Shown here in pieces: positions 29,109-39,008 of a DNA stretch of 64,000 nt (within the stretch, counting starts at the first letter, position 1; each line of letters begins with the position of its first letter). Under the pieces are notes generated by a model, which saw only the letters and a list, made by a program, of their open reading frames with translations, did not search any database and was not told the origin of the DNA. The stretch lies in contig NZ_CAAJGM010000206.1 in assembly GCF_900996235.1 (NCBI RefSeq), forward strand, positions 1 through 64,000. Direction: 5' to 3'. Origin of the DNA: Paraburkholderia sp. BCC1885. GTDB lineage: Bacteria > Pseudomonadota > Gammaproteobacteria > Burkholderiales > Burkholderiaceae. The position numbers and the translations under genes are program-made.

Positions 29109-30047
29109 GTGACTGCTTCTCTTAGCGGAAACGGGAAATCCACCACCGTGGCCCGCCGCACGTCGCCCATGGCGGCGCTCGCCGACCGCTGGATTCCGAA
29201 GCTGGTGCTTTCTCCCAGCATCGTGATCAGCCTGGTCTTCGTTTATGGCTTTATTGCCATTACCGGCTATCTGTCGTTGTCGAATTCGCGACTGATGCCG
29301 CGCTATGAATTCGTCGGTTTCGACCGTTATCGCGAGCTGTTCGATAACGATGTCTGGTGGACCTCGGCCGCCAATCTCGGCTGGTTCGGCATTCCGTTCA
29401 TCGCAATCTGCGTGGCGCTCGGGCTGTTCCTGGCCATTCTGCTGGATCAGCGCATCCGCAACGAAGGTGCTTTGCGGGCCGTGTTCCTGTATCCGATGGC
29501 GCTGTCGTTCATCGTGACCGGCACCGCATGGCAATGGATTCTCAACCCCAATCTCGGCATGCAGAAGGTGCTGCAGGACTGGGGCTGGACGAACTTCCAG
29601 TTCGACTGGCTCGACAATCCGGACCGCGCGATTTTCTGTATCGTGATCGCGGCCGTCTGGCAATCCACGGGCTTCGTCATGGCGCTGTTCCTCGCCGGCC
29701 TGCGTGGCGTGGATGCGGAAATTTTCAAGGCGGCACAGGTGGATGGCGCGACGTTGCCCACCATCTACCGCAAGATCGTGATTCCGAGCATGCGTCCGGT
29801 GTTTTTCTCGGTGCTGCTGATTCTCTGCCACATCACGATCAAGACCTTCGACCTCGTCGTTGCATTGACGGCGGGTGGCCCGGGTACGTCATCGTCGCTG
29901 CCGGCGATGTTCATGTACACGTTTTCGTTTAACCGCGGGCAACTGGGCGTCGGCGCTGCGTCGTCGATGATGATGCTCGCAACCGTCGTGGCCGTGCTCG
30001 TGCCGCTGATGTATATGGAATCGAGGAGCACGCGTAATGCAGCCTAA
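29109..30047 (+). CDS. gtsB: Sugar ABC transporter permease (first)
   Basis: The 312-aa inner-membrane protein has six predicted helices and the binding-protein-dependent permease (EAA) loop, here FLAGLRGVDAEIFKAAQVDGATLPTIYRKIVIP. It begins with a short basic cytoplasmic N-terminus. Its last codons overlap the start of the next permease by 11 nt, which indicates coupling. It should form a heterodimer with the next gene product. Confidence 0.92.
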   Translation: MTASLSGNGKSTTVARRTSPMAALADRWIPKLVLSPSIVISLVFVYGFIAITGYLSLSNSRLMPRYEFVGFDRYRELFDNDVWWTSAANLGWFGIPFIAICVALGLFLAILLDQRIRNEGALRAVFLYPMALSFIVTGTAWQWILNPNLGMQKVLQDWGWTNFQFDWLDNPDRAIFCIVIAAVWQSTGFVMALFLAGLRGVDAEIFKAAQVDGATLPTIYRKIVIPSMRPVFFSVLLILCHITIKTFDLVVALTAGGPGTSSSLPAMFMYTFSFNRGQLGVGAASSMMMLATVVAVLVPLMYMESRSTRNAA

Positions 30048-30894
30048 GATGACGATCAGCCGTGCCGTCATTTATGCGGCGCTGATTTTGTTTGCGTTGT
30101 ACTTCCTGTTTCCGCTGTATGTGATGCTGTCCACGTCGTTCAAGGACATCGACCAACTGCGTACCGGCAACCTGCTGACGCCGCCGTCGCACCCCACTTT
30201 CGCGCCGTGGATCAAGGCATGGAGCCAGGCGTGTACGGGTGTGCGTTGCGACGGCATGGAGCCGTTCTTCATGAACTCGGTGCGCATGGTGATTCCGGCC
30301 GTGCTCATCTCGTCGATTATCGGCGCGTTTAACGGCTATGTGCTGACGCACTGGCGCTTCCGTGGCGCGGACATCCTGTTCACCATGCTGCTGGTGGGCT
30401 GCTTCATCCCGTTCCAGGCCATCCTGTTGCCGATGGCGCGTTTCGAAGGCTTCATGGGCCTGTCGAATACGGTGGGCGGGCTGGTGCTGGTGCACGTGGT
30501 GTACGGCATTGCGTTCACCACGATGTTCTTCCGCAACTTCTACGTCAGCATTCCGGCGGAGCTGGTGAAGGCGGCGCGGATCGACGGTGCGGGCTTCTTC
30601 CTCATCTTCTCGAAGATTCTGCTGCCGGTTTCGCTGCCGATTTTCATGGTGTGCCTGATCTGGCAATTCACGCAGATCTGGAATGACTTCCTGTTCGGTA
30701 TCGTGTTTTCGGGCGTCGATTCGATGCCGATCACGGTGGCGCTGAACAATCTCGTGAATACGTCGACCGGTGTGAAGGAATACAACGTCGACATGGCAGG
30801 CGCGATCATCGCGGCGCTGCCTACGTTGCTCGTCTACATCATCGCCGGCCGATATTTCGTGCGCGGCCTGACGGCAGGCGCAGTGAAGGGCTAA
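30037..30894 (+). CDS. gtsC: Sugar ABC transporter permease (second)
   Basis: The 285-aa permease of the MalG type carries the EAA loop IPAELVKAARIDGAGFFLIFSKILLPVSLP and six predicted helices, with a longer periplasmic part after helix 1 containing the cysteine pair ACTGVRC. It overlaps the previous permease gene by 11 nt. A 116-bp gap separates it from the ATPase gene. Confidence 0.92.
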   Translation: MQPKMTISRAVIYAALILFALYFLFPLYVMLSTSFKDIDQLRTGNLLTPPSHPTFAPWIKAWSQACTGVRCDGMEPFFMNSVRMVIPAVLISSIIGAFNGYVLTHWRFRGADILFTMLLVGCFIPFQAILLPMARFEGFMGLSNTVGGLVLVHVVYGIAFTTMFFRNFYVSIPAELVKAARIDGAGFFLIFSKILLPVSLPIFMVCLIWQFTQIWNDFLFGIVFSGVDSMPITVALNNLVNTSTGVKEYNVDMAGAIIAALPTLLVYIIAGRYFVRGLTAGAVKG

Positions 30895-31010
30895 CCCAAA
30901 ACGATTGCCGCAGCGCGCCACGTGGCGGCTGCGGTGCGAACCGGCATCCGGTCTGCGCCGCCTGAGTGCGATGCACCTGAAGCTGTACCAGAGACAAGAG
31001 GATTCACAGC

Positions 31011-32129
31011 ATGGCAAGCCTTTCCATCCGTGACGTGTACAAGACCTACCCGAACGGGGTGCCGGTCCTGAAGGGTGTCAACATCGACATCGAAGACGGC
31101 CAGTTCCTGATTCTGGTGGGCGGCTCGGGCTGCGGTAAGTCGACGCTGCTCAACATGATCGCCGGTCTCGAGACCGTGACGAAGGGCGAAATTCAGATCG
31201 ACGGCAAGACGGTGAACAACCTGTCGCCGAAGGATCGCGATATCGCGATGGTGTTCCAGTCATACGCGCTGTATCCGTCCATGACGGTGCGCGACAACAT
31301 TTCGTTCGGCCTCGGTATCCGCAAGGTGCCGAAGCCGGAGCAGGCGCAGATTGTCGAGCGCGTTTCGAGCATGCTGCAGATCCAGCATCTTCTGGACCGC
31401 AAGCCGGGGCAATTGTCCGGTGGCCAGCGGCAGCGTGTGGCGATGGGGCGTGCGCTGGCGCGCGATCCGGTGATGTTCCTGTTCGACGAGCCGTTGTCGA
31501 ACCTGGATGCGAAGCTGCGCATCGAAATGCGCTCCGAGATCAAGCTGCTGCATCAACGCCTGGGCACCACCATCGTTTATGTGACGCACGATCAGATCGA
31601 GGCGATGACGCTGGGCGACCGGATTGCGGTGATGAAGGATGGCGTGGTGCAGCAGTTCGGCGCGCCGCAGGATATTTATGATTCGCCTTCGAACCTGTTC
31701 GTGGCCGGCTTTATTGGCGCGCCGCCGATGAACTTCATTCAGGGCAAGCTGGTCGAGCAGGGCTCGGGCGTCGGCGTCGAGGTCGATACCGGCATCAAGC
31801 GATCTGTGCTGAATCTGCCTTTCACCTCGGCGAAGGTGAAGGCGCATGTGGGCAAGGAAGTTATCCTGGGTCTGCGTCCCGAACGTATCACTGACGCACG
31901 CAGCGCACACAACGTTGAAGATGCGCAACTGCAGCCGATCGAAGTGAAAGTCGATGTGATCGAGCCGACCGGGCCGGACACTTTGGTGTTTGCTCAGTTG
32001 AACGGCAAGCGCGTGGTCAGCCGCGTGCACCCCGCTTCGAATCCGCAGCCGCTGACTAATATGACGCTGCTGTTCGATGTGTCGAAGGCGGTGTTGTTTG
32101 ATCCGGCTAATGAAGAGCGGATTGCTTAA
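31011..32129 (+). CDS. gtsD: Sugar ABC transporter ATP-binding protein (MalK/UgpC type)
   Basis: The 372-aa ATPase drives the transporter. It shows Walker A GGSGCGKSTLL, the signature LSGGQRQRVAMGRALARDP, Walker B VMFLFDEPLSNLDAKLR and the switch histidine in YVTHDQIEAMTLGDR. The last 130 residues form the TOBE/MalK-type regulatory domain (VILGLRPERITD), which in relatives interacts with regulatory proteins. An intrinsic terminator follows the stop. Confidence 0.95.
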   Translation: MASLSIRDVYKTYPNGVPVLKGVNIDIEDGQFLILVGGSGCGKSTLLNMIAGLETVTKGEIQIDGKTVNNLSPKDRDIAMVFQSYALYPSMTVRDNISFGLGIRKVPKPEQAQIVERVSSMLQIQHLLDRKPGQLSGGQRQRVAMGRALARDPVMFLFDEPLSNLDAKLRIEMRSEIKLLHQRLGTTIVYVTHDQIEAMTLGDRIAVMKDGVVQQFGAPQDIYDSPSNLFVAGFIGAPPMNFIQGKLVEQGSGVGVEVDTGIKRSVLNLPFTSAKVKAHVGKEVILGLRPERITDARSAHNVEDAQLQPIEVKVDVIEPTGPDTLVFAQLNGKRVVSRVHPASNPQPLTNMTLLFDVSKAVLFDPANEERIA

Positions 32130-32164
32130 GGGTTAGTTGCGGCAGGTTAGACGAAGATGAGAAG

Positions 32165-32197
32165 GCCCCATGCGTCGGAAGACGTGTGGGGCTTTTT
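32165..32197 (+). terminator. Intrinsic terminator after gtsD
   Basis: GCCCCATGCGTC (32165-32176) pairs with GACGTGTGGGGC (32181-32192), with two G-U pairs, around GGAA and is followed by TTTTT. It lies 35 nt after the gtsD stop and just before the converging porin gene. Confidence 0.85.
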
Positions 32198-32204
32198 GCT
32201 GTGC

Positions 32205-33389
32205 TCAGAAAAAATGCCGCAACCCCACGCTGCCCACGAACTGCGATCCGCCTGAAGACGGCGTCGTATTCTGCCCATCGCCCACTACCGCGACGGCATC
32301 GACAATCGAGGTCCCGTTAGCCGCAATGGCCTTTCCGCTCGCGTGCTGATAACCCTCAAGGAAGTAAATGGCGGTTCTCTTCGTCATTGAGTAACTCTGC
32401 TCAAGCGAGAACTGGTTGTAGCGCGCCGAATCCGCGATGCCGTTCGACTCGCTTGCCCGGGTGTAGCTGTACCCAGCCGCCACGTTGATGGCGGGCGTCA
32501 CCTGATACGTCGAAATCACGCCATACGTATTGAAGACCGCGGTGTCCCGAAACGTCGACCCCGCGCCTGGCCGGTACAGCACGTTCGAATAGTTCGCGCC
32601 CACCATGAAATTGCCGGACTTGTACTGAGCCGCAGCCGCAATCATCTGGTTGGTGTGCGCGGTGGCGTAGGCCACGTTGACCGGCGAGTTGTCCGCGACT
32701 GTGGCCAGTGCATTGCTGGTCGCCAGATCGGCGAGCCGAACGTAGCCAACCGCGGCCCGGAAATTAGCGACGGCATATGTCAGCGCCGCGCTTAGCGTGT
32801 TGCCATGCGTGAAGTTGCCGGCCACGCCACCCAAACCGTACTGCGCGCTGGCCTGCAAGCCGCTGAGAACCGGTGACGTGTAGGTCAGCGAATTGTTGAA
32901 TCGTAGTGTCGTGTCAAGCGCGTCGAGATCGCCAGGATGCGCGCCCGTGGCACCCGTCAGGTAACCGGTCGGACCCAGGGCGCCGACAAAATTGAAGTAA
33001 GGCGTGTACTGACGACCAATCGTCAACGTGCCGAATTGCTGATCGCTCAAACCGACATACGCCTGGCGGTTGAATTCCACGCCGGCCGAACTTTGGGCGC
33101 CCGTCAGCGAGTTAAAGCCTGATTCCAGCCGGAAGATGGTTTTCAGGCCACCGCCGAGATCCTCCGAGCCGAGCAAGCCAAATTTGCTCGCGTTCAGTTC
33201 GCCCTGGCTCAGATAGAAGTTGTGCTTGCCCTTTTGATTGCTGGTGTAGTTGATCGCGTTATCCACATCTCCATACAAGGTCACCGCGCTTTGAGCGTGG
33301 GCTGTCATCGGAGCCGAAGCCGACGCTGCTACCGCGATAAAAATACCGGAGACGATTGCCCGGCTGGCCTTGACTCGTTTCATCCACAT
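32205..33389 (-). CDS. Outer-membrane porin (Burkholderia general porin family)
   Basis: The 394-aa protein has a signal peptide ending PMTAHAQS, the family start SAVTLYGDVDNAINYTSNQ, the SKFGLLGSEDLGGGLKTIFRLESGF region, and ends in the aromatic residue F (LRHFF) needed for Bam-dependent insertion. It would form a trimeric 16-strand channel. AGGAGG lies before the ATG. It follows the GH31 gene by 116 bp on the same strand, which suggests a role in uptake of the sugar handled by that cluster. Confidence 0.93.
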   Translation of the reverse strand: MWMKRVKASRAIVSGIFIAVAASASAPMTAHAQSAVTLYGDVDNAINYTSNQKGKHNFYLSQGELNASKFGLLGSEDLGGGLKTIFRLESGFNSLTGAQSSAGVEFNRQAYVGLSDQQFGTLTIGRQYTPYFNFVGALGPTGYLTGATGAHPGDLDALDTTLRFNNSLTYTSPVLSGLQASAQYGLGGVAGNFTHGNTLSAALTYAVANFRAAVGYVRLADLATSNALATVADNSPVNVAYATAHTNQMIAAAAQYKSGNFMVGANYSNVLYRPGAGSTFRDTAVFNTYGVISTYQVTPAINVAAGYSYTRASESNGIADSARYNQFSLEQSYSMTKRTAIYFLEGYQHASGKAIAANGTSIVDAVAVVGDGQNTTPSSGGSQFVGSVGLRHFF

Positions 33390-33505
33390 CTTGTTGCCTC
33401 CTGCTAAGTAATGCTAATTATTTGATAAAGCGGTTTGTTTCCCTTTGAGCTGCCCAGGTACTCACGCGCTAGCCGGGCGGATTCGGCGGATTCCGCCCGG
33501 CGGCG

Positions 33506-35917
33506 TCACGCATCCAGATCGAGCGTGACACGTTGCCACGCCCCTTCCGGCTGGACGTTTGAGATGCGTCCTTGAGCGGCCGTAACGTTTCGCGTTTCGG
33601 CCGACGGCAGCAACAGGTCGATCGACGCTGCGCGCCACCTCACATCGCCTTCGAATTCCACTGAGAGCGTGATGGTTTCCGCCGTGCTATGAGCCGCGAC
33701 ATGCCAATGCCCATGCTCGCCGTTGCGCCATGCTTCGGATACGCCGTCGTCTTCCACGCAGCGACCCTGTGCCGAGCCATTGCCGTGAACCGGCGCGATC
33801 ATAAAGCCGCGCTGGTCCGCGCGCTGGTCGAAAGTCTGGACGGCCAGATTGAGAGGGATTGCGTGTCCTTCGCGAATCAGCATGAAGGGCTGATCCAGCG
33901 GCGCCGGCAGTCGAACGGTTTGACCGCCATCGAAACTTTCGCCGCTCCAATAGCTTGTCCAGCGCGAGCCGGCGGGTAGATAAACGGCGCGCTCGGTCTG
34001 CCCGGCTTCCACAACTGGCGCGACCAGCAATGCGGAGCCGAGCATCATGTCGTCGTTTTCCTGGTAGCAGTTCGCGTCTTGCGGGAAATCGGCGAAAGTG
34101 GGCCGCAGGACGGGCTCGTATCGACTGCTCGACAGCCAAAGCAGATCGTACAAATACGGCATCAGGCGATAGCGCAGCTTGATCAGGTCGGATATATCCC
34201 GCGTGACCTCGGGATGCATCCACGGTTCGTTGACCGTGCCGTCGTCATTCCATGAATGGATGCTAAAGCGCGGCATGAAAACGCCGAACTGTACCCAGCG
34301 GGCTAGCATCTCAGCCGAAGGCGCGGGTCCTGAGAATCCGCCGATGTCATGGCCGATATTCGACACCCCTGACAATGCCAGCCCGAGCCCCATCTTCAGG
34401 TTGTAACGCAGCGTGTCCCACGAGGTGTAGTTGTCACCCGACCAGGTCTGGACGTACCGCTGCATGCCGGCGCCGCCCGAACGCGACACCAGAAACGGCC
34501 GCTGTTCCGGCGCGTGCTCGCGCTGCGCATCGCGCGACGCGCGGATCATCAGCATGGTCTGCAAAACTTTGGCTTCATGGGCGGGGAACGTGTTGCCAAA
34601 ACCATGCGCAACCGCGTCGGGCGTCCAGATTTCGAATTCGTTGTTGTCATTCCAGGTCGCCGCGATGCCGTACCTGAGCAATGTCTGCTTGACCTTGTCT
34701 TTCCACCACGCCGTGGTCGCGGGGTTGGTGAAGTCCAGATACGCGCCCACTTCGTCCCAGAACTGCACCCACGCCGGCTCGCCGTTACTTGCGCGAATCA
34801 ATAACCCCGCGTTGGACACGCTCTCGAACTCCGGGTGATCGCGCAGCAAACACGGCTTGATGTTGGCGCAAAGCCTGACGCCGTTGTCGAGATAGTTTTG
34901 GACGAAGCCGTGGACGTCGGGGAATTTGTCCTTGTTCCAGTTGAACACATAGCGTTTTGGGCCGATCGACGTATAACCTGAAGACAGGTGAAACGAATCG
35001 CACAGAATGTCGTGCTCGCGGCATCGGTGGATGAATTCGCCCATGCGGCGATGGGCGTCCGGCGCGTCGGTATAGCTCATCGTCGACCCCGAGTACCCTA
35101 AGCCCCACTTTGGCATCCACGCCGGGCGGCCTGTCAACCATGTGAAGCGCCTCACCGCGTCGAGCGGCGAATCGGGCGAAGCGATGAAGTAATAGTCGAG
35201 ATCGCCGTGTTGCGCGACGAAGTAACGGTAGGGACCGTGATAGTTGTCCAGCTCGCGCCCCATGTCGAAACTGCAATCGGACACGGTGTCGTAGAACAGG
35301 CCATAGCCGGTCGTCGTCTCTTTCTGCCAGGTGATGTAAAACGGAATGTGCTTGTAAAGCGGATCGGTTTGGATGGCGTTGTAACCCATCGCGTCGATAT
35401 TGCGCATTTCATAGCGCTGATGCGCGCGGTTCAGGGCGCCCGCACGCTCGCCGAGACCGAAGTACATTTCTCCAGCGTCGCGTCGCACGTAGTGATAGAC
35501 GCGCGGGTCCCAGTAACCGAAGTTGTACGCCTGCGTGGCGCGATCCGCGAGGACGGCTCGCCACTCGCCTTGTGTTTTGACGAACCGCGAAAGCATGCCG
35601 CCGAGGAGCGTCACTTCAAGACGGATCTTTCGGGTTTCAATAGTTAGGACTACATCATTAATCTTTAGATCGAATTCCGGCTTCGAGTAGCCGCTCAGGT
35701 CGCGCCGCTCGCGGCCTTCGAGCGGTACATCGGCCTCGCCGGGGGCGATCGACCATGTGCGCGGCGTTTGTAACTGTCCGTTCGGAAGAACGAGCACGCG
35801 CACGACGTCGTCTTCCAATACGAAGAGCTCAAGCGTCGCGCCGGAACCGCTGGTGAGACGCAGATGATTGTCCGCATTCGCGACCAGCGCGAAGCGGGGG
35901 CTATGCAACAGGGACAT
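33506..35917 (-). CDS. Glycoside hydrolase family 31 (alpha-glucosidase/alpha-xylosidase)
   Basis: The 803-aa protein has an N-terminal GH31 beta-sandwich and a (beta/alpha)8 catalytic domain. The nucleophile aspartate lies in the motif GIAATWNDNNEFEIW and the acid/base aspartate in TWSGDNYTSWDTL; the loop SNIGHDIGGFSG follows, and a C-terminal beta domain completes the fold. No signal peptide is present, so it acts in the cytoplasm on an imported glycoside. The MFS gene upstream (29 bp) and the porin gene downstream form an uptake-and-cleavage cluster. Whether the substrate is an alpha-glucoside or an alpha-xyloside cannot be decided by eye. Confidence 0.92.
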   Translation of the reverse strand: MSLLHSPRFALVANADNHLRLTSGSGATLELFVLEDDVVRVLVLPNGQLQTPRTWSIAPGEADVPLEGRERRDLSGYSKPEFDLKINDVVLTIETRKIRLEVTLLGGMLSRFVKTQGEWRAVLADRATQAYNFGYWDPRVYHYVRRDAGEMYFGLGERAGALNRAHQRYEMRNIDAMGYNAIQTDPLYKHIPFYITWQKETTTGYGLFYDTVSDCSFDMGRELDNYHGPYRYFVAQHGDLDYYFIASPDSPLDAVRRFTWLTGRPAWMPKWGLGYSGSTMSYTDAPDAHRRMGEFIHRCREHDILCDSFHLSSGYTSIGPKRYVFNWNKDKFPDVHGFVQNYLDNGVRLCANIKPCLLRDHPEFESVSNAGLLIRASNGEPAWVQFWDEVGAYLDFTNPATTAWWKDKVKQTLLRYGIAATWNDNNEFEIWTPDAVAHGFGNTFPAHEAKVLQTMLMIRASRDAQREHAPEQRPFLVSRSGGAGMQRYVQTWSGDNYTSWDTLRYNLKMGLGLALSGVSNIGHDIGGFSGPAPSAEMLARWVQFGVFMPRFSIHSWNDDGTVNEPWMHPEVTRDISDLIKLRYRLMPYLYDLLWLSSSRYEPVLRPTFADFPQDANCYQENDDMMLGSALLVAPVVEAGQTERAVYLPAGSRWTSYWSGESFDGGQTVRLPAPLDQPFMLIREGHAIPLNLAVQTFDQRADQRGFMIAPVHGNGSAQGRCVEDDGVSEAWRNGEHGHWHVAAHSTAETITLSVEFEGDVRWRAASIDLLLPSAETRNVTAAQGRISNVQPEGAWQRVTLDLDA

Positions 35918-35946
35918 ACCGCTTTCCTTTTATTCGAACGGGCTGC

Positions 35947-37230
35947 TTACGCTAATTTGGTGGCTAAAGTCGCATGGGCGAGTTTCAGGTGGCCTCGCAC
36001 CAGCAGGACCAGCAAGGCCGCGCCGACCAGATCGAAACATCCGAGCAGCGCAAAGAGTGGTCCGTAGCCGACGATATCGGCGAGGGCGCCGACCAGCAAA
36101 GAGAAACCCAGGCCGCCAATCCACGCTGCCATTCCTGCAAACCCGGCCACGGTGCCGACGTCGCTCGAATCGAAAAAGTCGGCGCTCAATGTGTTGACGA
36201 GGCCAGAAATCATCTGATGCGCAAACCCGCCGACGCAGAACAGCACGATTGCCATATACGGAGAGGCGACGAGGCCGATGCAGGCCGGCGCGATCATCAT
36301 GAAGGCGCCGAGCACGACGCCGCAGACGCGTGACCAGATGAGCGGCACGCGAAAGTGCCTGGTCAGGAATGGCGACAGATAGCCGCCGAGCACGCCGCCC
36401 AGATCAGCGGCGAGAAAGGGCAGCCACGCATAGATGGCGATCTGTTTGAGGTCCATGTGGCGCGCGGTGGACAGGTACAGCGGAATCCAGAAGCTGAAGG
36501 TCTGCCAGGCCGGTTCGGCGAAGAACCGCGGCAGCGCGATCGCCCAGAACGTGCGGGTTCCGAGCAACTCGCGCAAGGAGCGCCGCGGACGCGCCGCAGT
36601 GGCTGAGAGACATTGCCCGGAAACGATCTTTTTGCGCTCGGCGGAGGACAGATTCTTGTGCTTCCGGGGCGAACGATAAAAGGCATACCACAGGACTGCC
36701 CAGAAGAAGCCAAGCGCGCTCGTCGCCACGAACGCCGTTCGCCAGCCGTAGTGCAGCGACACGAGGATTACCAGAGGCGGCGCCGCCAGCGCACCGAGCG
36801 AGGTGCCCGCATTGAAGTAACCCACCGCCACGGACTTTTCCTTATCCGGAAACCATTCGGCGACGGCCTTCATGCCCGCGGGAATCGCGGCTGCTTCGGT
36901 CAGTCCCATCAGCCCGCGCAGTCCGGCAAGCGAAAACCAGCTACCGATGCCGCCATGCAGACATCCGACCACAGACCACAGCACGGCGAACAGGGCGAAG
37001 CCGATGCGCAACCCGATCAGGTCGATGATCAGGCCGCATACCGGCTGCATGAGCGTGTAGCCAATCTGGAACGCACCGACTACATAGGAGTACTGCTGAG
37101 TGCTCATGTGCAATTGAGTCTTCAACTCGGGAGCCAATACCCCGAGCGAATTGCGCGAAATGTAGTTGATGATGGTTCCAAGGCACACGAGCGCGATGAT
37201 CCACCAGCGCAGTCCTTTGATTGCTTTCAA
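35947..37230 (-). CDS. MFS transporter, ExuT-like anion/sugar family
   Basis: The 427-aa transporter belongs to the anion:cation symporter branch (ExuT-like): LRWWIIALVCLGTIINYISRNSLGVLAPEL at helix 1, GLRGLMGLTEAAAIPAGMKAVAEWFPDKEKSVAVG around helix 4. I take the TTG at 37230 as start because GGAGGAGA lies just before it and the conserved part begins there; the ATG at 37278 has no such site. Gene order suggests that it brings the substrate of the GH31 enzyme into the cell, although ExuT relatives more often carry hexuronates. Confidence 0.85.
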   Translation of the reverse strand: MKAIKGLRWWIIALVCLGTIINYISRNSLGVLAPELKTQLHMSTQQYSYVVGAFQIGYTLMQPVCGLIIDLIGLRIGFALFAVLWSVVGCLHGGIGSWFSLAGLRGLMGLTEAAAIPAGMKAVAEWFPDKEKSVAVGYFNAGTSLGALAAPPLVILVSLHYGWRTAFVATSALGFFWAVLWYAFYRSPRKHKNLSSAERKKIVSGQCLSATAARPRRSLRELLGTRTFWAIALPRFFAEPAWQTFSFWIPLYLSTARHMDLKQIAIYAWLPFLAADLGGVLGGYLSPFLTRHFRVPLIWSRVCGVVLGAFMMIAPACIGLVASPYMAIVLFCVGGFAHQMISGLVNTLSADFFDSSDVGTVAGFAGMAAWIGGLGFSLLVGALADIVGYGPLFALLGCFDLVGAALLVLLVRGHLKLAHATLATKLA

Positions 37231-37466
37231 TGTCTCCTCCGGATGGCGCCTATTTGCTGCGCTCAGGGCCGGCAGCAAATTTATAGGCAGTCATCCTATG
37301 ACTCGGAAGAGATAAAAGCAAACAGAATTGCCTCCGAGTTTACCCGCGATATTTTCGAGATAATCCTTATGAAATAAGGATTGGAGCCGGATGAGAATGG
37401 GCGGGATGGTGGTACGTGAAAAGAGGAAAATTTCTTGTCATCGTACAACTTGGGGGCTAACGAACG

Positions 37467-38087
37467 TCAATGTGGCAGGCGCACATCGAACTTAAACGTG
37501 GCCAGTCTCGCCAGAAGAATGAACCCGGTAGCAATCAGCACGCTATAGACGCTATCGAAGCTGAAGTAATCGAGCAGCAGATACAGCCAGCACCCAACGA
37601 ACGCGCAGGTGGCATACGGCCGCGAGTCCTTCAGAATCAGCGGGACCTCATTACACAGGACGTCGCGGATCACGCCGCCGAACACGCCGGCCAGAACCCC
37701 GATCATCACCGACGTAAACCGCAGCATCTGCGCATCGAGCGCCATCGAGGTCCCGGAGATGCTGAAGAGCCCCAGCCCCACCGCATCCGCGACCAGCAAA
37801 ACCCGCTCCGACAATAGCTTCGACGTCATCTTCAACAGCGTCGGCGCGAACAGCGACATCGTAAAGATGACGATCACATAACCCTGATGCTCGACCCAAT
37901 AAAACGGCCGCCTCTCCAGCAGCACATCACGCAAGGTGCCGCCACCGAAAGCAGTCGCCATTGCCACGAGGAAGGTCCCGACTGCGTCGAGCCGTCGCGT
38001 CCTCGCCTCGATAAAACCGGAGATCGCGTAGGCGAAAATCGCCAGCCCTTCCATGATGGTCAGCGCAAGGGTGAGTCGCGGATGCAT
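37467..38087 (-). CDS. TRIC-type cation channel family protein (YicG/UPF0126)
   Basis: The 206-aa inner-membrane protein has two copies of the UPF0126 repeat, each with a glycine-rich helix kink: GGGTLRDVLLERRPF and GGVIRDVLCNEVPLIL. Bacterial members form trimeric cation channels. The ATG at 38087 was chosen from the conserved start MHPRLTLALTIMEGLAIFAYAISG and a GGAG upstream; the longer frame is an extension through the Smr gene. It starts 13 nt after the Smr stop and is probably cotranscribed. Confidence 0.88.
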   Translation of the reverse strand: MHPRLTLALTIMEGLAIFAYAISGFIEARTRRLDAVGTFLVAMATAFGGGTLRDVLLERRPFYWVEHQGYVIVIFTMSLFAPTLLKMTSKLLSERVLLVADAVGLGLFSISGTSMALDAQMLRFTSVMIGVLAGVFGGVIRDVLCNEVPLILKDSRPYATCAFVGCWLYLLLDYFSFDSVYSVLIATGFILLARLATFKFDVRLPH

Positions 38088-38100
38088 CAACCAGGCTCCG

Positions 38101-38859
38101 TCACGATTTGGGATGAACGACTTGCGCGCCCGGCTGCAGCAACACGAGCACGGCGCCCGCGCCGCCGTCGTGGGCTCTCGCCTGGCAGAACGCAATGACC
38201 TCTGCTTTCTGCACGAGCCACGCGCGAACCTTGCCCTTCAGCACGGGCTCCTTGCCGACCGACCCCAGCCCTTTGCCGTGAATCACGCGCAGGCAACGAT
38301 AGCCGCGCTTGACCGACTCGCGGATAAATTCGGCGAGCGCCTCGCGCGCTTCTTCGCGCCGCATGCCGTGCAGATCCAGTTGAGCCTGCACGATCCACGC
38401 GCCGCGCCGTAACTTGCGCACCACCTCCTGACTTATGCCAGGCCGGCAATACGAAAGCGTCTCGTCGGTTTCGAGCAAGACCTCCGGGTCGAACTCGTCC
38501 GAAATCGCTTCATGCAATACGGCTTCTTCATCGAGCCGGGTCTGCACGGGGACCGGCGAGGGCGGCGTGCGCGCCGGCGGCATCCTTGGCGGCGCCGCGA
38601 GTGGCGCCACCGCGCCAATCTCACGCCGGAACAGATCCGCATCCGCCGATGCCTCGCGCTGAGCCTGCGCCGCCACGGCGCGTTCGCGCTCGCGACGTTC
38701 GGCGTCGCCCTTCAGCGCGGCACGCAAGGCGCCTAGGCCGGCAAGGCCGGCCGCCGGTTCGATCAGCGGTTTGGATGGCGTGGCCGGCGCCGGCGGCGGC
38801 TTCGCAGCCGCTGCACGGGGGCGTTTGGGTTCGCTCGGATGAGGCAGGTTCTTTGCCAT
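38101..38859 (-). CDS. Smr-domain protein (MutS2-type C-terminal domain)
   Basis: The 252-aa protein has a low-complexity, proline/alanine-rich N-terminal half and a C-terminal Smr domain with the marks QLDLHGMRREEAREAL and RVIHGKGLGS. Smr domains nick or bind DNA or RNA; stand-alone proteins such as SmrA/SmrB are endonucleases, and SmrB acts on collided ribosomes. The ATG at 38859 (MAKNLPHPSEPKR) fits the family better than the ATG at 38973. Confidence 0.88.
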   Translation of the reverse strand: MAKNLPHPSEPKRPRAAAAKPPPAPATPSKPLIEPAAGLAGLGALRAALKGDAERRERERAVAAQAQREASADADLFRREIGAVAPLAAPPRMPPARTPPSPVPVQTRLDEEAVLHEAISDEFDPEVLLETDETLSYCRPGISQEVVRKLRRGAWIVQAQLDLHGMRREEAREALAEFIRESVKRGYRCLRVIHGKGLGSVGKEPVLKGKVRAWLVQKAEVIAFCQARAHDGGAGAVLVLLQPGAQVVHPKS

Positions 38860-38976
38860 AGCGGTGACACGTTGGAAAGTAGAACGCGGTGGCATGAGGC
38901 CATCGTCGGCCTTGCAATGCATTGACGGCAGGCCAAAACCGGCGAGCAGCCGGCAGTGACGGTTGGCGCGCAAAGC

Positions 38977-39008
38977 AAAAGGGCCGCCGGCTTGCCAGCC
39001 GCGGCCCT
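38977..39008 (-). terminator. Terminator downstream of trxB
   Basis: On the minus strand GGGCCGCGGCT and AGCCGGCGGCCC (38981-39007) pair with one bulged base around a 4-nt loop and are followed by TTTT (38980-38977). A second perfect stem (39036-39044 with 39048-39056, GCTCGGGCC and its complement) lies between it and the trxB stop. Confidence 0.7.

Noticed and set aside
27680-29221. 513-codon open frame on the minus strand
   Set aside because: Antisense to gtsA; Arg/Leu/Val-rich with no recognisable domain.
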